Assembly (NCBI GenBank): GCA_963715675.1
Contig: OY970265.1
Span: forward strand, 1,364,001-1,428,000
Length of the DNA: 64,000 nt
Reading direction: 5' to 3'
Source of the DNA: DASVWZ01 sp963715675
GTDB taxonomy: Bacteria; Acidobacteriota; Terriglobia; Terriglobales; Acidobacteriaceae
This document shows positions 19,337 through 28,601 of the stretch, piece by piece. The notes beneath the pieces were generated by a model. It was not told the origin of the DNA. It saw only the letters and a program-made list of their open reading frames with translations, and did no database searches. Numbering within the stretch: position 1 is the first letter of the stretch; each line of letters opens with the position of its first letter. Both the position numbers and the translations under genes were made by a program.

Positions 19337-20035
19337 TCAGGCGTGGAAAGCTGTTGCTACTGGAAACGAAGCGTCTTCTGTCGTCGGTCGAGGACGCGCC
19401 GGGATGCCAACCACGGTGGCGCATTCGGGAACATCGCGAGTAACGACGGCGCCCGCACCCACGGTTGCCCCGGCGCCGACGTGCACATATTGCAGAATCT
19501 GGGCGCCGGTCCCGACCAATACGCACGAACCGATCACCACACCTCCGGAAATGTTGGCTCCCGGGTTCACTACTGATCCAGCACCGATGAACGACTCGTG
19601 ACCAACTGTGCAGCCAAAGTTCAGCAGGGCAAAAGGCTCGAGGACGATGTTGACGGTTGCAACCACGCTGGCTCCCACAAAGCAGCCGACTCCGAGCTTG
19701 GTTGAGTCGTGATCAACGACTGCCGTGGGATGTACGATGGCTGGCCACTCCGCATCGGGCAGCCGGTGCTTGAGTTCGGCAGCCAGCTTCAGGCGAACTG
19801 CCGGGCTCCCAACGGCGATGGCTAGCGCGTCGATGGATTGCCGGTTCCAATCAAGCCAGTCGAAATCTCCGATGACCTGATCGCGGCTGTCACGGTCGCT
19901 CAGCCGGGAAAGGTCACTCACCACGTACCCCAGAAACTCGTAGCGCGGTTCGACCCGATTGATCCACTTCAGCGCACAAGCAACTTCTCGGGCCATACCG
20001 CCGGCGCCGACTATGGCAATTCGCTGTCTTTTCAT
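19337..20035 (-). CDS. NeuD/PglD-family sugar O/N-acyltransferase
   Basis: A 232-residue acetyltransferase. The N-terminal nucleotide-sugar-binding Rossmann-like half starts RIAIVGAGGMAREVACAL. The left-handed beta-helix hexapeptide half covers about 95-215 (VGASVVATVNIVLEPFALLN, VNPGANISGGVVIGSCVLVG). It resembles PglD, which N-acetylates UDP-4-amino sugars, and NeuD. The start overlaps the stop of the upstream fusion gene by 4 bases (ATGA), so the two are translationally coupled. The neighbouring aminotransferase supports an amino-sugar acetylation role. Confidence 0.88.
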   Translation of the reverse strand: MKRQRIAIVGAGGMAREVACALKWINRVEPRYEFLGYVVSDLSRLSDRDSRDQVIGDFDWLDWNRQSIDALAIAVGSPAVRLKLAAELKHRLPDAEWPAIVHPTAVVDHDSTKLGVGCFVGASVVATVNIVLEPFALLNFGCTVGHESFIGAGSVVNPGANISGGVVIGSCVLVGTGAQILQYVHVGAGATVGAGAVVTRDVPECATVVGIPARPRPTTEDASFPVATAFHA

Positions 20036-21861
20036 AGGGTGTTTCCTCGATGGTGGTTCGCTTCCGGTCCCAGGAACTCCGGCATGGTGACATGACTGGG
20101 GTTGGCAATACCGTCGCGACGAATCAGGTAGGGGATCGTTTTGGCCAGAATCGAGAGATCAAGCCAAAAACTGCGATTGTCTACATACCACAGATCCAGG
20201 GCGAACTTTTCGTCCCAGCTTAGAGAGTTTCTGCCATTGATCTGGGTCCAGCCGGTAATACCGGGTTTCACGCTGTGGCGGCGCATCTGCTCCGGTGAAT
20301 AGCGCTCCAGATATCGCGCCAGAAGAGGGCGGGGCCCCACCAGGCTCATCTCGCCGCGAATGACGTTCCACAATTCGGGAAGTTCGTCCAGGCTGCTGGC
20401 TCGCAGGTAGCGCCCCAATGTAGTCAGCCGCTGGTGGTCCGGCAGGAGTTCGCCCTGGGCATCGCGCTCGTCCGTCATGGTGCGAAACTTCAGGCATTCA
20501 AAGACTGCGCCGCGAAAGCCGGCACGCCGCTGGCGGAACAGCACCGGCGATCGCAAAAAAGCTTTGACCAAGACCGCAATCACCAACATGAGTGGCGACA
20601 ACAGCACCAGCCCTGCCGAAGCCAACAACAGGTCAAAGCTCCTCTTGGCCCATCCGCTGAGACGAGATGAAAATGCCGGCCGAGATGCTCGCTCCTGAAG
20701 AAGTTTGCGATAAAGCGCAATCCATGCGTCCCAGATCACTTCCGGGTGAAACTCTTGTTCCATGCGTTCCCGTCCGGCTTTGCCCATGCGCATGCGCAGG
20801 TCCGGATCTTCCAGAAGCTTTCCGATCGCGGCCGCCAGGCACTTCGCATCACCGACTGGTACGATCAGCCCGGTGACGCCATTAACCACCGAGTCGATTG
20901 CGCCGGTTGCCGCGGTAGTCACCACCGGCACGGCACTGGCCTGGGCTTCCAGGGGCACTCCGGGAAAACCTTCACGATAGGTAGGCAATACGAGCACGTC
21001 CATCAGCGCATAATAAGGAGCGGCGTCGGGCACGAACCCGGGACGGACAATCGCGGGATCGGATTCGATCACGCGACGCGCTTTGGCTTCCACCGGATCT
21101 CCGTCCTCAAAATCGCCAACCAGCAACAGCCGAAGTTCAGGGTACGACCCGCGAAGTTCGCGGAACGCGTCCACCAATTCACCAATGCCCTTGTCACGGA
21201 CGAATCGCCCAACGAAGCCGAGAACGGGCACGCCGGCCGGGATGCCCAGCGTCTGGCGGAGATTCTCCGCAGCCGGACAAGTGCGCGGCTGGGGTGAAAA
21301 GCGCTTCAGATCCACGCCCTGGCTGCCTTTGGCCAGCACCGTCGACTTGCCGGGTAAGACCAAGCCCAAGCCAATGGCCCGGGCACGCAGGCTTGGACTG
21401 ACGCACACCACCCGGTGAGCACAGGCACACGCGGTCCATTCCGCAAACCGAAGCACGGCGCGCTTGAAGCCGGTTGCTGTTTCCAGACGCAGTCCACGCA
21501 AGGTATAGACCCGGCAGGGAACTCGCGCCAGCCAAGCTGCCAGACCGGTGAGAAGCCCGGCTTTCGGTGTGCTCGCGTCTACGATTTTCGGCTGGAGGCG
21601 ACGAAGGGTCCGATAGATCTTCCACAGAGCCCTGGTGTCGCGCAGGAGGCCAATCTCCCGTTTCATGGGAATTGCACAGTGGGCAACGCCTTCATGGGCA
21701 GACACCGTCTCCAATAACGAGCCCGGCGAGGAGAGGATGGTCGGCTCGAATCCCGCACCCTTTAAATGGCCGAGCACGCCCCGGTAAAAAATACAGGCGA
21801 GGGGCGAAGTGACGGCAATCAATACGCGCGGGTTAGGATGATTGTCGGCAGCAGTCGTCAT
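20032..21861 (-). CDS. GT4 glycosyltransferase fused to a PglC-like phosphoglycosyltransferase
   Basis: A 609-residue bifunctional protein. Residues 10-385 are a GT-B/GT4 glycosyltransferase with VLGFVGRFVRDKG, EAQASAVPVV and a C-terminal Rossmann fold. Residues about 400-609 are a monotopic phosphoglycosyltransferase with one re-entrant helix (RSFDLLLASAGLVLLSPLML), LKFRTMTDERD, SLDELPELWNVIRGEMSLVGPRP and TGWTQINGR. The second domain should move a sugar phosphate onto undecaprenyl phosphate, and the first should add the next sugar. The ATG at 21861 is chosen (MTTAADNHPNP) because the longer frame would run into the polymerase gene. C-terminal coupling to the acyltransferase is by ATGA. Confidence 0.87.
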   Translation of the reverse strand: MTTAADNHPNPRVLIAVTSPLACIFYRGVLGHLKGAGFEPTILSSPGSLLETVSAHEGVAHCAIPMKREIGLLRDTRALWKIYRTLRRLQPKIVDASTPKAGLLTGLAAWLARVPCRVYTLRGLRLETATGFKRAVLRFAEWTACACAHRVVCVSPSLRARAIGLGLVLPGKSTVLAKGSQGVDLKRFSPQPRTCPAAENLRQTLGIPAGVPVLGFVGRFVRDKGIGELVDAFRELRGSYPELRLLLVGDFEDGDPVEAKARRVIESDPAIVRPGFVPDAAPYYALMDVLVLPTYREGFPGVPLEAQASAVPVVTTAATGAIDSVVNGVTGLIVPVGDAKCLAAAIGKLLEDPDLRMRMGKAGRERMEQEFHPEVIWDAWIALYRKLLQERASRPAFSSRLSGWAKRSFDLLLASAGLVLLSPLMLVIAVLVKAFLRSPVLFRQRRAGFRGAVFECLKFRTMTDERDAQGELLPDHQRLTTLGRYLRASSLDELPELWNVIRGEMSLVGPRPLLARYLERYSPEQMRRHSVKPGITGWTQINGRNSLSWDEKFALDLWYVDNRSFWLDLSILAKTIPYLIRRDGIANPSHVTMPEFLGPEANHHRGNTL

Positions 21862-21880
21862 GGATTGGGAAACGCAATGG

Positions 21881-23251
21881 CTACGCGAGCGCCGGCGCAT
21901 AGAGCGCCGGATGGCTGGAACGTTCGGCAAGGCTGCCTCGCACAACCATCTCGCGCCGGGAATGGACCCAGAGCAACTCCGAAAAAGCCAGCAAGATCCA
22001 GAAATGATGGTGGTAGGCGCCTTCCACGGTATTACTCCATACAATGGTGGTAATCATGGCGCAGAAGCATCCCGCCGCGGCATAGCGCAGCTGCGGCACA
22101 TGGCGGTACACCCACATATTGTTTCGGAGAGCACGATAAAGCACCAGAAGGTAGGCCAGCAGTACAAGCGGGCCACCTTCCACCAGAAGCCACACATAGG
22201 TGTTGTGAATCTGGTGCTGGTCGCCGAAATATCTTGGAGATTGTTCAATGAACGTGCCGATGCCGATGCCGGTCAGAAGAGTCGTGGGCGAACTGGTGTA
22301 CATCCGCAGGCCCTGTTCGATGTAGTCGATGCGTGACTCGATGTTGCCACGATCGTCGGCTCGCCGATGGATGGAATCGTTTGCGTCAGGCCGCGCCGCG
22401 AACCAGACTACCGCCATGGAGATTGCGGCCAGTGCCAGAACGATCGTATAGCTGGATCGTGCCTTGGCGAAGTAAAGGAACACCATGCCCCCGGCGACCA
22501 AAGCCAGGACCCCGCCACGCGAAAGCGTGAGCAGGCAACCTGCCACCAGCACGCAACAGTTCAACATTCCGGTGACATCGTGGAGGGCACGTTTTGGTTT
22601 CAGATTCAACATGGCAAATTGCAGAATGGCGGTTGCCCCCACCAATCCCGCGTAACTGTTCGGATCGAGCATAAAGCCCTTGAAGCGCATTCCGCCGTAG
22701 TTGACAAAACCACCAAAGCCGGTGAAGAGCGAAATAACGTAAAGTGCGACACCAACCGCATTCACTGCGGATACCGAGGAAACGAAGGTCTGGATGAGCT
22801 TCTCCGTGCCCGCGAGGTCCCGGCACAGAACCAGCAGAGAGCAATAGGGGACAAGCAAGGCGACAAGCCCCAGGTCTTTGTTGAGCCAGGTCCACTGGGG
22901 AAGTTTGCTGAGCGTCAAGGCCGTAACGAGGTTGCCCAAGGTGAGAAACAGAAGCGTAAACACAAACAGCGACACCGGTATCCGGACCGGCCGGCTCCTG
23001 CCGGCGATCCAGACAACGAACGTTCCAATCGCCAGAGGGAGCAAAAATAGATCGGATAGGCTGAGGTGAAACGTCCCGGCGCTAAACTGTATGGAAAAAG
23101 TGATGAGCCAAGCCACCAGGGCACGCCCGGGGCTCAGGTTCCATACAAGAAACAAACCCGCGATCAGTGCGCCGATTAACAGCATGGTCAGCTGTCCAGC
23201 GGAATACAGGTCTCCAGTGAATCCGGGGATGGCTTGTAGCAGGTCGCTCAT
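21881..23251 (-). CDS. O-antigen ligase/Wzy-like polysaccharide polymerase
   Basis: A 456-residue integral membrane protein with about ten to twelve spans and a large outer loop near residues 300-380. The loop carries the family signature ending in IHNTYVWLLVEGG, with the conserved His. This is the Wzy_C/O-antigen ligase family. In this operon, with a flippase and Wza/Wzc partners, polymerisation of repeat units is more likely than ligation to lipid A. The start MSDLLQAIPG at 23251 is chosen because it overlaps the flippase stop (ATGA) and removes an N-terminal stretch with no hydrophobic character. Confidence 0.85.
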   Translation of the reverse strand: MSDLLQAIPGFTGDLYSAGQLTMLLIGALIAGLFLVWNLSPGRALVAWLITFSIQFSAGTFHLSLSDLFLLPLAIGTFVVWIAGRSRPVRIPVSLFVFTLLFLTLGNLVTALTLSKLPQWTWLNKDLGLVALLVPYCSLLVLCRDLAGTEKLIQTFVSSVSAVNAVGVALYVISLFTGFGGFVNYGGMRFKGFMLDPNSYAGLVGATAILQFAMLNLKPKRALHDVTGMLNCCVLVAGCLLTLSRGGVLALVAGGMVFLYFAKARSSYTIVLALAAISMAVVWFAARPDANDSIHRRADDRGNIESRIDYIEQGLRMYTSSPTTLLTGIGIGTFIEQSPRYFGDQHQIHNTYVWLLVEGGPLVLLAYLLVLYRALRNNMWVYRHVPQLRYAAAGCFCAMITTIVWSNTVEGAYHHHFWILLAFSELLWVHSRREMVVRGSLAERSSHPALYAPALA

Positions 23252-24579
23252 ATCGCTGGGTAGGCCCCTCTGGGATTGCTGTTTTCCGTCTTCGACAGCA
23301 CACGCCATAAGACGATGCCCGTCAACCCGATCATCAACAACACGGAAATCAGCAGGGCAAAGCCTGCACCCATCAACTTGAAGCGGGGAACCAGGACGAC
23401 TGAAAAGATGAATGTACTCAGAGTGCAGATCAGGCTGATGGGCAATTGCACGCGAAATTGCCGGGCCGCGGTGAGCCCGTAACTCAGGAAACAAGCGATG
23501 GCGTTCAGGCCGGCGGTCAACGCCAGCAGGGCGAAAAGGTTCTCGTGTTTTGCGTACTCCGGCGTATAGATGATCGAAAGCAACCAATGTCCGCAGGTCA
23601 GAACCAGAGTCACGGCGACCACGCCGAGACCGGCGCCGACCGCAATTAGTTTCAGGACCAGGATTTTGAATTCCTTGAGTCTGCCTTCCACCGACAAGCG
23701 CGACAGACGGGCCAGGGCGGACTGTCCCAAGGAGTTGGCAGTGATGGTCGCCGCTGTAACGGGATAGGCGATCGAGGCGAAAATGCCTAGATCGCTTACG
23801 CTGAGGGTTCGCTCAATAGTGTAGCGCGGGATATTCGTGTTCAACGAGGCAATCGCGCTGACAAATCCCAACGGCAAACTGGTGAGGGTGAGGGTTCGGA
23901 GGGTTGGCCAATCGAGCCGCCAGTGAATTCCGCCTTCCGAGCGGGCAAGTTTCCGCGCGACAGAAAAATCGTAGCTGGCGATCACCGCCCCCGCGGCGCA
24001 AATCCATGCCAGCAGGGCAATCGGCAGGCTGCGCCACAAAGCAAAAGCGGCCCCGAATAATCCGATGGCGATGCCGCCCCGCAGCAACAAGGCAATTGCG
24101 GCGGAATCCAGCATTTCGAACTTCTGCATTAATCCCGCGCTCACGTCGCCGAGGGATTCCAGTGCCTTGAAGATCGCTACCAGCAGCACAACCAACGCCG
24201 CCGTCCAGGTCAGCCTGAGAGAGATACTGGTGGCGAGAATCACGCTCACCGCGATGGCTGAACCAATCATTCGCAGGGTCACGTAGTCGGAAAAAATGTA
24301 TTCATTGCGTGCGTCGGTGCTTTGCACCCCGCGAAGTTGCAGGTTGGTCAGCATGAATACGGGCGCCGAAAGCGCCAGCGCAAAAGCAAATTGTCCAACC
24401 ATGGCGGGACTGCCCAGCTTGGCCATGATCGACAACATGAACCACTGACAGCCCGCATAACCGACCCATCCGACGAAGGACCAGCTGAATCCGATGCGCA
24501 GCGGAACTGCCGGCCTCCCGGTTACTGCGGCCGGATCAAAAGTGCGTGTGCGCGCGAGAGCTGGTGATGAGGATGACAT
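23248..24579 (-). CDS. Wzx-type polysaccharide flippase (MATE/MOP superfamily)
   Basis: A 443-residue membrane protein with about twelve hydrophobic spans and few charged loops, of the polysaccharide biosynthesis/lipid-linked oligosaccharide flippase family. It should turn undecaprenyl-linked repeat units from the inner to the outer face of the cytoplasmic membrane. It is followed by the polymerase through a 4-base overlap and preceded by the Wza-like export gene, the expected company of a Wzx/Wzy pathway. The individual motif content is low, as usual in this family. Confidence 0.85.
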   Translation of the reverse strand: MSSSSPALARTRTFDPAAVTGRPAVPLRIGFSWSFVGWVGYAGCQWFMLSIMAKLGSPAMVGQFAFALALSAPVFMLTNLQLRGVQSTDARNEYIFSDYVTLRMIGSAIAVSVILATSISLRLTWTAALVVLLVAIFKALESLGDVSAGLMQKFEMLDSAAIALLLRGGIAIGLFGAAFALWRSLPIALLAWICAAGAVIASYDFSVARKLARSEGGIHWRLDWPTLRTLTLTSLPLGFVSAIASLNTNIPRYTIERTLSVSDLGIFASIAYPVTAATITANSLGQSALARLSRLSVEGRLKEFKILVLKLIAVGAGLGVVAVTLVLTCGHWLLSIIYTPEYAKHENLFALLALTAGLNAIACFLSYGLTAARQFRVQLPISLICTLSTFIFSVVLVPRFKLMGAGFALLISVLLMIGLTGIVLWRVLSKTENSNPRGAYPAI

Positions 24580-24610
24580 TGAAAGTGTTGAATCCTATTT
24601 TGTCTAGAAG

Positions 24611-25576
24611 TTACGGGATCCTGTAGATGCTGGCGGCCGAAGCCGTGGGCAGAGCTGCTTCGAAATCCTTCAGAGCAGTCTTGGAGGCGCTGCTCGGGAC
24701 GAACAGAATGTCATTGTCCTGCAGCGCCAGGTCGGTGGCTTTGGCGGTCAGAATCTTCTTCAAGTTGACGGGAATCTGCTGCCGACCCTGCGCCGTGGTG
24801 CGGATCAGTTGCGCCTTCCCTTTGGCCGCGGTCGGATTGGTCCCCTGGGCCAGCGCCACCGCCTGTAAAACGGTAAGTTGCGCGTCATGATCCATCGGGA
24901 ATCCTCCGGGGTGCGCCACGTCACCGACCACATACACAATCCCGGTTCTCTCTACGTAGATCGTGTCGCCGGGCAGAACTTTAGGATTGTTCTCCGCTTT
25001 TGGCGTTGTACCGGCCGTCAGCTTTACGTGCTGTGGCTGGTCAGAGGAGCCGGCGTGCGTAATGGTGACATTGGTTCCGGCCAAGGGAGTGAGTCCCTGC
25101 GCCTGCGAGATGTAATCCAGCAGATGGTGGGAGCCAAACGCCGGGTAGATTCCAGGGTTTTTGACTTCACCCAGCACGGAGACGCCTTGCGTAGCATACT
25201 CGGCGACAAAGACGGTCACTTGCGGATCTTTCAGGTAGCCGCCGTCGATGAATTTCTTCCGGAAAAGGTTTTGGATTTCTTCGCACTTCATTCCCGCCAC
25301 GTGGACCGAGCCCACCAGAGGCAGCAACACGTCTCCGGTATTGCTGACGCGCAGCTTTCCGCTGAGTTCGGGCGTGTCGAAGACGCTCATTTCCAGCAGA
25401 TCGCCCGCGCCGATGGGGCCAGCCGCGCCGCTGCCAAAGCCGGTGCTTCCGAACGTCGTAGGCGGCGGGAGGATCGACTGGGAGTTTACCGAGGTTCGCT
25501 GCTGGGCCGATGCTGACAGGATTGTCAGCATGGCTAGAAGCAATAGAATCGCAAAATTCGTGGATTGTGTTTTCAT
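24611..25576 (-). CDS. Wza-like polysaccharide export protein with SLBB domains
   Basis: A 321-residue periplasmic/outer-membrane export component. The signal peptide is MKTQSTNFAILLLLAMLTILSASAQQ, and the Poly_export domain (GAGDLLEMSVFDTPELSGKL) covers about residues 55-140. Two SLBB segments follow, around 140-190 (VSVLGEVKNPGIYP) and 220-280 (VYVVGDVAHPGGFP). There is no lipobox Cys, so unlike E. coli Wza it is probably not a lipoprotein. It should form the outer-membrane channel for the polymer and contact the Wzc-like kinase encoded just upstream. AAGGA precedes the ATG. Confidence 0.9.
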   Translation of the reverse strand: MKTQSTNFAILLLLAMLTILSASAQQRTSVNSQSILPPPTTFGSTGFGSGAAGPIGAGDLLEMSVFDTPELSGKLRVSNTGDVLLPLVGSVHVAGMKCEEIQNLFRKKFIDGGYLKDPQVTVFVAEYATQGVSVLGEVKNPGIYPAFGSHHLLDYISQAQGLTPLAGTNVTITHAGSSDQPQHVKLTAGTTPKAENNPKVLPGDTIYVERTGIVYVVGDVAHPGGFPMDHDAQLTVLQAVALAQGTNPTAAKGKAQLIRTTAQGRQQIPVNLKKILTAKATDLALQDNDILFVPSSASKTALKDFEAALPTASAASIYRIP

Positions 25577-25609
25577 GCGTCCTTCGTCGTTCCTCCGCGT
25601 CTGCGGGAA

Positions 25610-27898
25610 TCAGGCATGATGGCCACGGCCATTTCCGTTTCCATTGCCGTTTCCATTGCCGTTACTGTGGCTGTGACCGTTGTCGTGGTAGTAGTACGAG
25701 TATTCTGAGCCGTAGTGGCCGTAGTAGTGCCGGTACTCGACCGAGTCAAATGAGATGTCGTTCACCACGACGCCGGCAATATTGGCGCGGACTTTTCTAA
25801 GGATGTCGCGTGCGCGCACCAGAGATTGGCGCCCGGTTTGTTCGGAGCGGGCAATCAGGACCACGACATCGGCGTTCCGGGCGCACACCACCGCATCGGT
25901 CACTGCCAACACCGGCGGGGTATCAATCACAATGTAGCGGTACTGCTCGCGCCATTTTTGCAGCAGCTGCGGCATGGCTTCGGAAGCCAGCATTTCGGAG
26001 GGATACGGCGGCATGTGGCCGGCGGGAATGACGTCCAGGCCGGGAATCTCCTCAACCTTGACGACCGCATCCTCCGGCTGTTCGGTACCCGCCAGACAAG
26101 CGCTCAACCCCCGGTTCATGGGAATACCCAGGTAGCGATGCACGGCGGGGCGGCGCATGTCGGAGTCGACCAGCAAAACCTTCTGTCCGGTCTGAGCCAG
26201 CACCACGGAAAGATTCAGCGCCGTGAAGCTCTTACCTTCCTGCATCATGGCGCTGGTCACCAGAATCACTTGGGGTGGCGCACCCGGCGAAGACAGCAGA
26301 AGGGAAGTCCGCAGGGCGCGAAAGGCTTCGGCGCTTCCCGAGTTGCGCTGCTCCATGGTCACCGGCAGGCTCAAGCGGGCTGAGCGAGGCTGTTCCAGGG
26401 ATTTCTGTCCATTCTTGGCGTGGATCACCACAGTAGGAATCACCCCGAGTGAGGGCAGCGAGCAGTATGTTTCGATGTCCTGCGGCGTGCGGATGGAGTT
26501 GTCGATGTTTTCTACAATAAACGCCATTGCGACCCCACCCAGCAGTCCACCCATCAGGCCCAATGCGATGTTCAAGGGGATGTTCGGCTCGACCGGTTCG
26601 ACAGGAATGCTCGCCTGATCGACGATATTGATGTTGCTCGACTTCAGCCCGGCCATCACCCCGGCTTCCTTGAGTTTCTTCAGCAGTCCTTCGTACAGAT
26701 CGCGGCTGGATTCCACGTCGCGGCGCAGAATCGCATACTGGATGGCATCTTCGTTCAGCTTGTAGGCCTCGCCCTTTTGCTTGTCGAAAGAGCTTTGCAG
26801 CATTTGTTCCGACTTCAGGGAGGCGCGATATTCGGCGCGCACGGCTTGCCCAACCTTCTTCACTTCCTGGTCAATGCTGCCGTCCAATTCATCGAGTTGA
26901 GCCTGCAGTTGCATCACCCGCGGATAGGAAGCTCCGTACTTGGACGCCAGCTGCGCATACTCGGACCGGAGCTCCGCCCGCTCCTTGTACAAGGCCCCGA
27001 GCACGCTCTCCGGAGCGATGTTGGCGATCAGTTCAGGATTCTCCGTCATGGCGATACGATACTTGGCTTCCTTGAGAATACGGTCGCCTTCCGCCACCGT
27101 GAGTTCTTTGTTCAGGTCCTCCAACTTGTCCACGATGATGTTATGGGTCTCATCGGTGCCGAGGATGCCGGTCTTTTTCTGGTAGGTGGTGAGCGCTTCC
27201 TGCGCCGACTCGGCGTGCTTCTTGAGATCGTCGAGCTGTTTGGTCAGCCAGTCGGAAGTCTGTAACGCCGCTTTGTATTTGGTTTGGAAATTATGCTCGA
27301 TGTAGGTGGAGGCAACCGCATTGGCGACCTGGGCAGCCAGCTGCGGATCACGGTTACGGAAGTGAACTTCGACAATCTGTGTTTTCGGAATCAGCTGCAC
27401 GTCGAGTGACTTGTGGAACAGCTTGTACAGCTGGGCTTTCTCCTGCAGGTCGAGACTGTCATAATTCTGGCCGGGCTGCGAGATCAGGTCCCGCCTTAAT
27501 CCCTTGTCGCGGCGCAAGCCCAATTGCCGGATCACGCTGGTCGCGATGGTTTCACTCTGAACGATGTGGATCTGGGTTTCCAGCTTGGTGTTGAGATCCA
27601 ACCCGATCGGCATAACCACCTGTTCCAGACCAAGGCCGTCGTTTCCTTCGAGGTCCAGCAGAAGGCGGGCCGATGCGTCATAGCGGTTGGGAAGAAGGAA
27701 GGAGATTACGCCCACCAGCAGAGCGACCGCTGCCAGGCAAGTAAACAGCAACCGCCGCCGCTTCTGCAGCATCCGCCAGAATTGCACAATGGAAAGCTGC
27801 TCGGGGAGCGCATCGATGGTGGCCGGATGGACTTCCGCCGGCCAGCGTCCTTCCAAGTCTCCCCTTCTGTCCAACGCGATTGAATTGTTGTCGTTCAT
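25610..27898 (-). CDS. Wzc/CapAB-like polysaccharide co-polymerase and BY-type tyrosine autokinase
   Basis: A 762-residue protein controlling chain length and export. Residues about 30-470 form the Wzz/GumC part, with membrane spans near 55-75 and 450-470 and a long coiled-coil periplasmic segment. The cytoplasmic kinase domain covers about 520-725, with P-loop MMQEGKSFTALNL, Walker A' VLLVDSDMRRP and Walker B YIVIDTPPVL. The C-terminus is Tyr-rich (EYRHYYGHYGSEYSYYYHD), the expected autophosphorylation cluster. It ends with a His/Asn/Gly tail encoded by a short tandem DNA repeat. It lies between the TetR regulator and the Wza-like gene. Confidence 0.92.
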   Translation of the reverse strand: MNDNNSIALDRRGDLEGRWPAEVHPATIDALPEQLSIVQFWRMLQKRRRLLFTCLAAVALLVGVISFLLPNRYDASARLLLDLEGNDGLGLEQVVMPIGLDLNTKLETQIHIVQSETIATSVIRQLGLRRDKGLRRDLISQPGQNYDSLDLQEKAQLYKLFHKSLDVQLIPKTQIVEVHFRNRDPQLAAQVANAVASTYIEHNFQTKYKAALQTSDWLTKQLDDLKKHAESAQEALTTYQKKTGILGTDETHNIIVDKLEDLNKELTVAEGDRILKEAKYRIAMTENPELIANIAPESVLGALYKERAELRSEYAQLASKYGASYPRVMQLQAQLDELDGSIDQEVKKVGQAVRAEYRASLKSEQMLQSSFDKQKGEAYKLNEDAIQYAILRRDVESSRDLYEGLLKKLKEAGVMAGLKSSNINIVDQASIPVEPVEPNIPLNIALGLMGGLLGGVAMAFIVENIDNSIRTPQDIETYCSLPSLGVIPTVVIHAKNGQKSLEQPRSARLSLPVTMEQRNSGSAEAFRALRTSLLLSSPGAPPQVILVTSAMMQEGKSFTALNLSVVLAQTGQKVLLVDSDMRRPAVHRYLGIPMNRGLSACLAGTEQPEDAVVKVEEIPGLDVIPAGHMPPYPSEMLASEAMPQLLQKWREQYRYIVIDTPPVLAVTDAVVCARNADVVVLIARSEQTGRQSLVRARDILRKVRANIAGVVVNDISFDSVEYRHYYGHYGSEYSYYYHDNGHSHSNGNGNGNGNGNGRGHHA
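25631..25666 (-). repeat. 12-bp tandem repeat coding the Asn-Gly tail of the tyrosine kinase
   Basis: Three consecutive 12-bp units (plus strand ATTTCCGTTTCC, ATTGCCGTTTCC, ATTGCCGTTACT) encode alternating Gly and Asn directly after the Tyr cluster. Such a repeat can change copy number by slippage without breaking the frame. Confidence 0.7.
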
Positions 27899-27956
27899 AC
27901 CGTCCTTCAGTAGTTCTGGTTCGGGAATGTGTAGTGGTTTCGCACCCTGCGCCTGA

Positions 27957-28598
27957 TCACCCGACCGTCGCCATAGTCGCGATGGAGTCGGGAATCAGCG
28001 CCTTTATCCAAAACTTCGAATAAGCGGCTACCGCGGATTCGCTGCTGGTGTAGAGGACCTCGTCCGTGGTCAAGATCTGTTGCAGGTTCTGGTGCGCGGC
28101 CACCGATGCCGCTAAACCCAGGGCCGCTACCCCCGGCTGCAGATCGCGAATCCATCCTTTCGCGATGCAACGCGAAAGATACATCTGCACCGGCTCAAAG
28201 AGCTGCCCCAGATGTTTACGCAGAAGCCGGTCGGCGCCGGGCTCCAGTTCGAACAGACTGAGGTACACCAGGCGCAGCATCTCGGGCTGCTTTTGCACCG
28301 TTTCCACCATCAGGGACACGATTGCCGGAAGCGCGGTCCGCGGACTCTCGTCGTTCTCCAGCCGGGTCCGCAGCTCTTTGCTGATGCGCAGCCGGCGCAG
28401 CCGCGACTCGGTGGCTGCCCAGAATAGGTCCCGCTTCCTGGGAAAATGCCGGAACACCGTAACCTCGCTGACTCCCGCAAGCCGGGCAATCTCCGACGTA
28501 CTGCTGCCCAGGAAGCCTTGCCGCGAAAACAACTGCACGGCAGCTTCGATGATGCGCTCTTCGGTTGAGTTCTTGCTCCGGTCCCGGGTAACCGACAT
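27957..28598 (-). CDS. TetR/AcrR-family transcriptional regulator
   Basis: A 213-residue regulator with an N-terminal TetR helix-turn-helix at about residues 14-60 (IIEAAVQLFSRQGFLGSSTSEIARLAGVSEVTVFRHFPRK, read in parts) and a ligand-binding alpha domain after it. It sits inside the exopolysaccharide operon as the second gene, 3 bases after the NusG-like gene and before the tyrosine kinase. That position suggests it regulates the operon, possibly its own promoter. The effector is unknown. Confidence 0.9.
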   Translation of the reverse strand: MSVTRDRSKNSTEERIIEAAVQLFSRQGFLGSSTSEIARLAGVSEVTVFRHFPRKRDLFWAATESRLRRLRISKELRTRLENDESPRTALPAIVSLMVETVQKQPEMLRLVYLSLFELEPGADRLLRKHLGQLFEPVQMYLSRCIAKGWIRDLQPGVAALGLAASVAAHQNLQQILTTDEVLYTSSESAVAAYSKFWIKALIPDSIATMATVG

Positions 28599-28601
28599 GG
28601 C

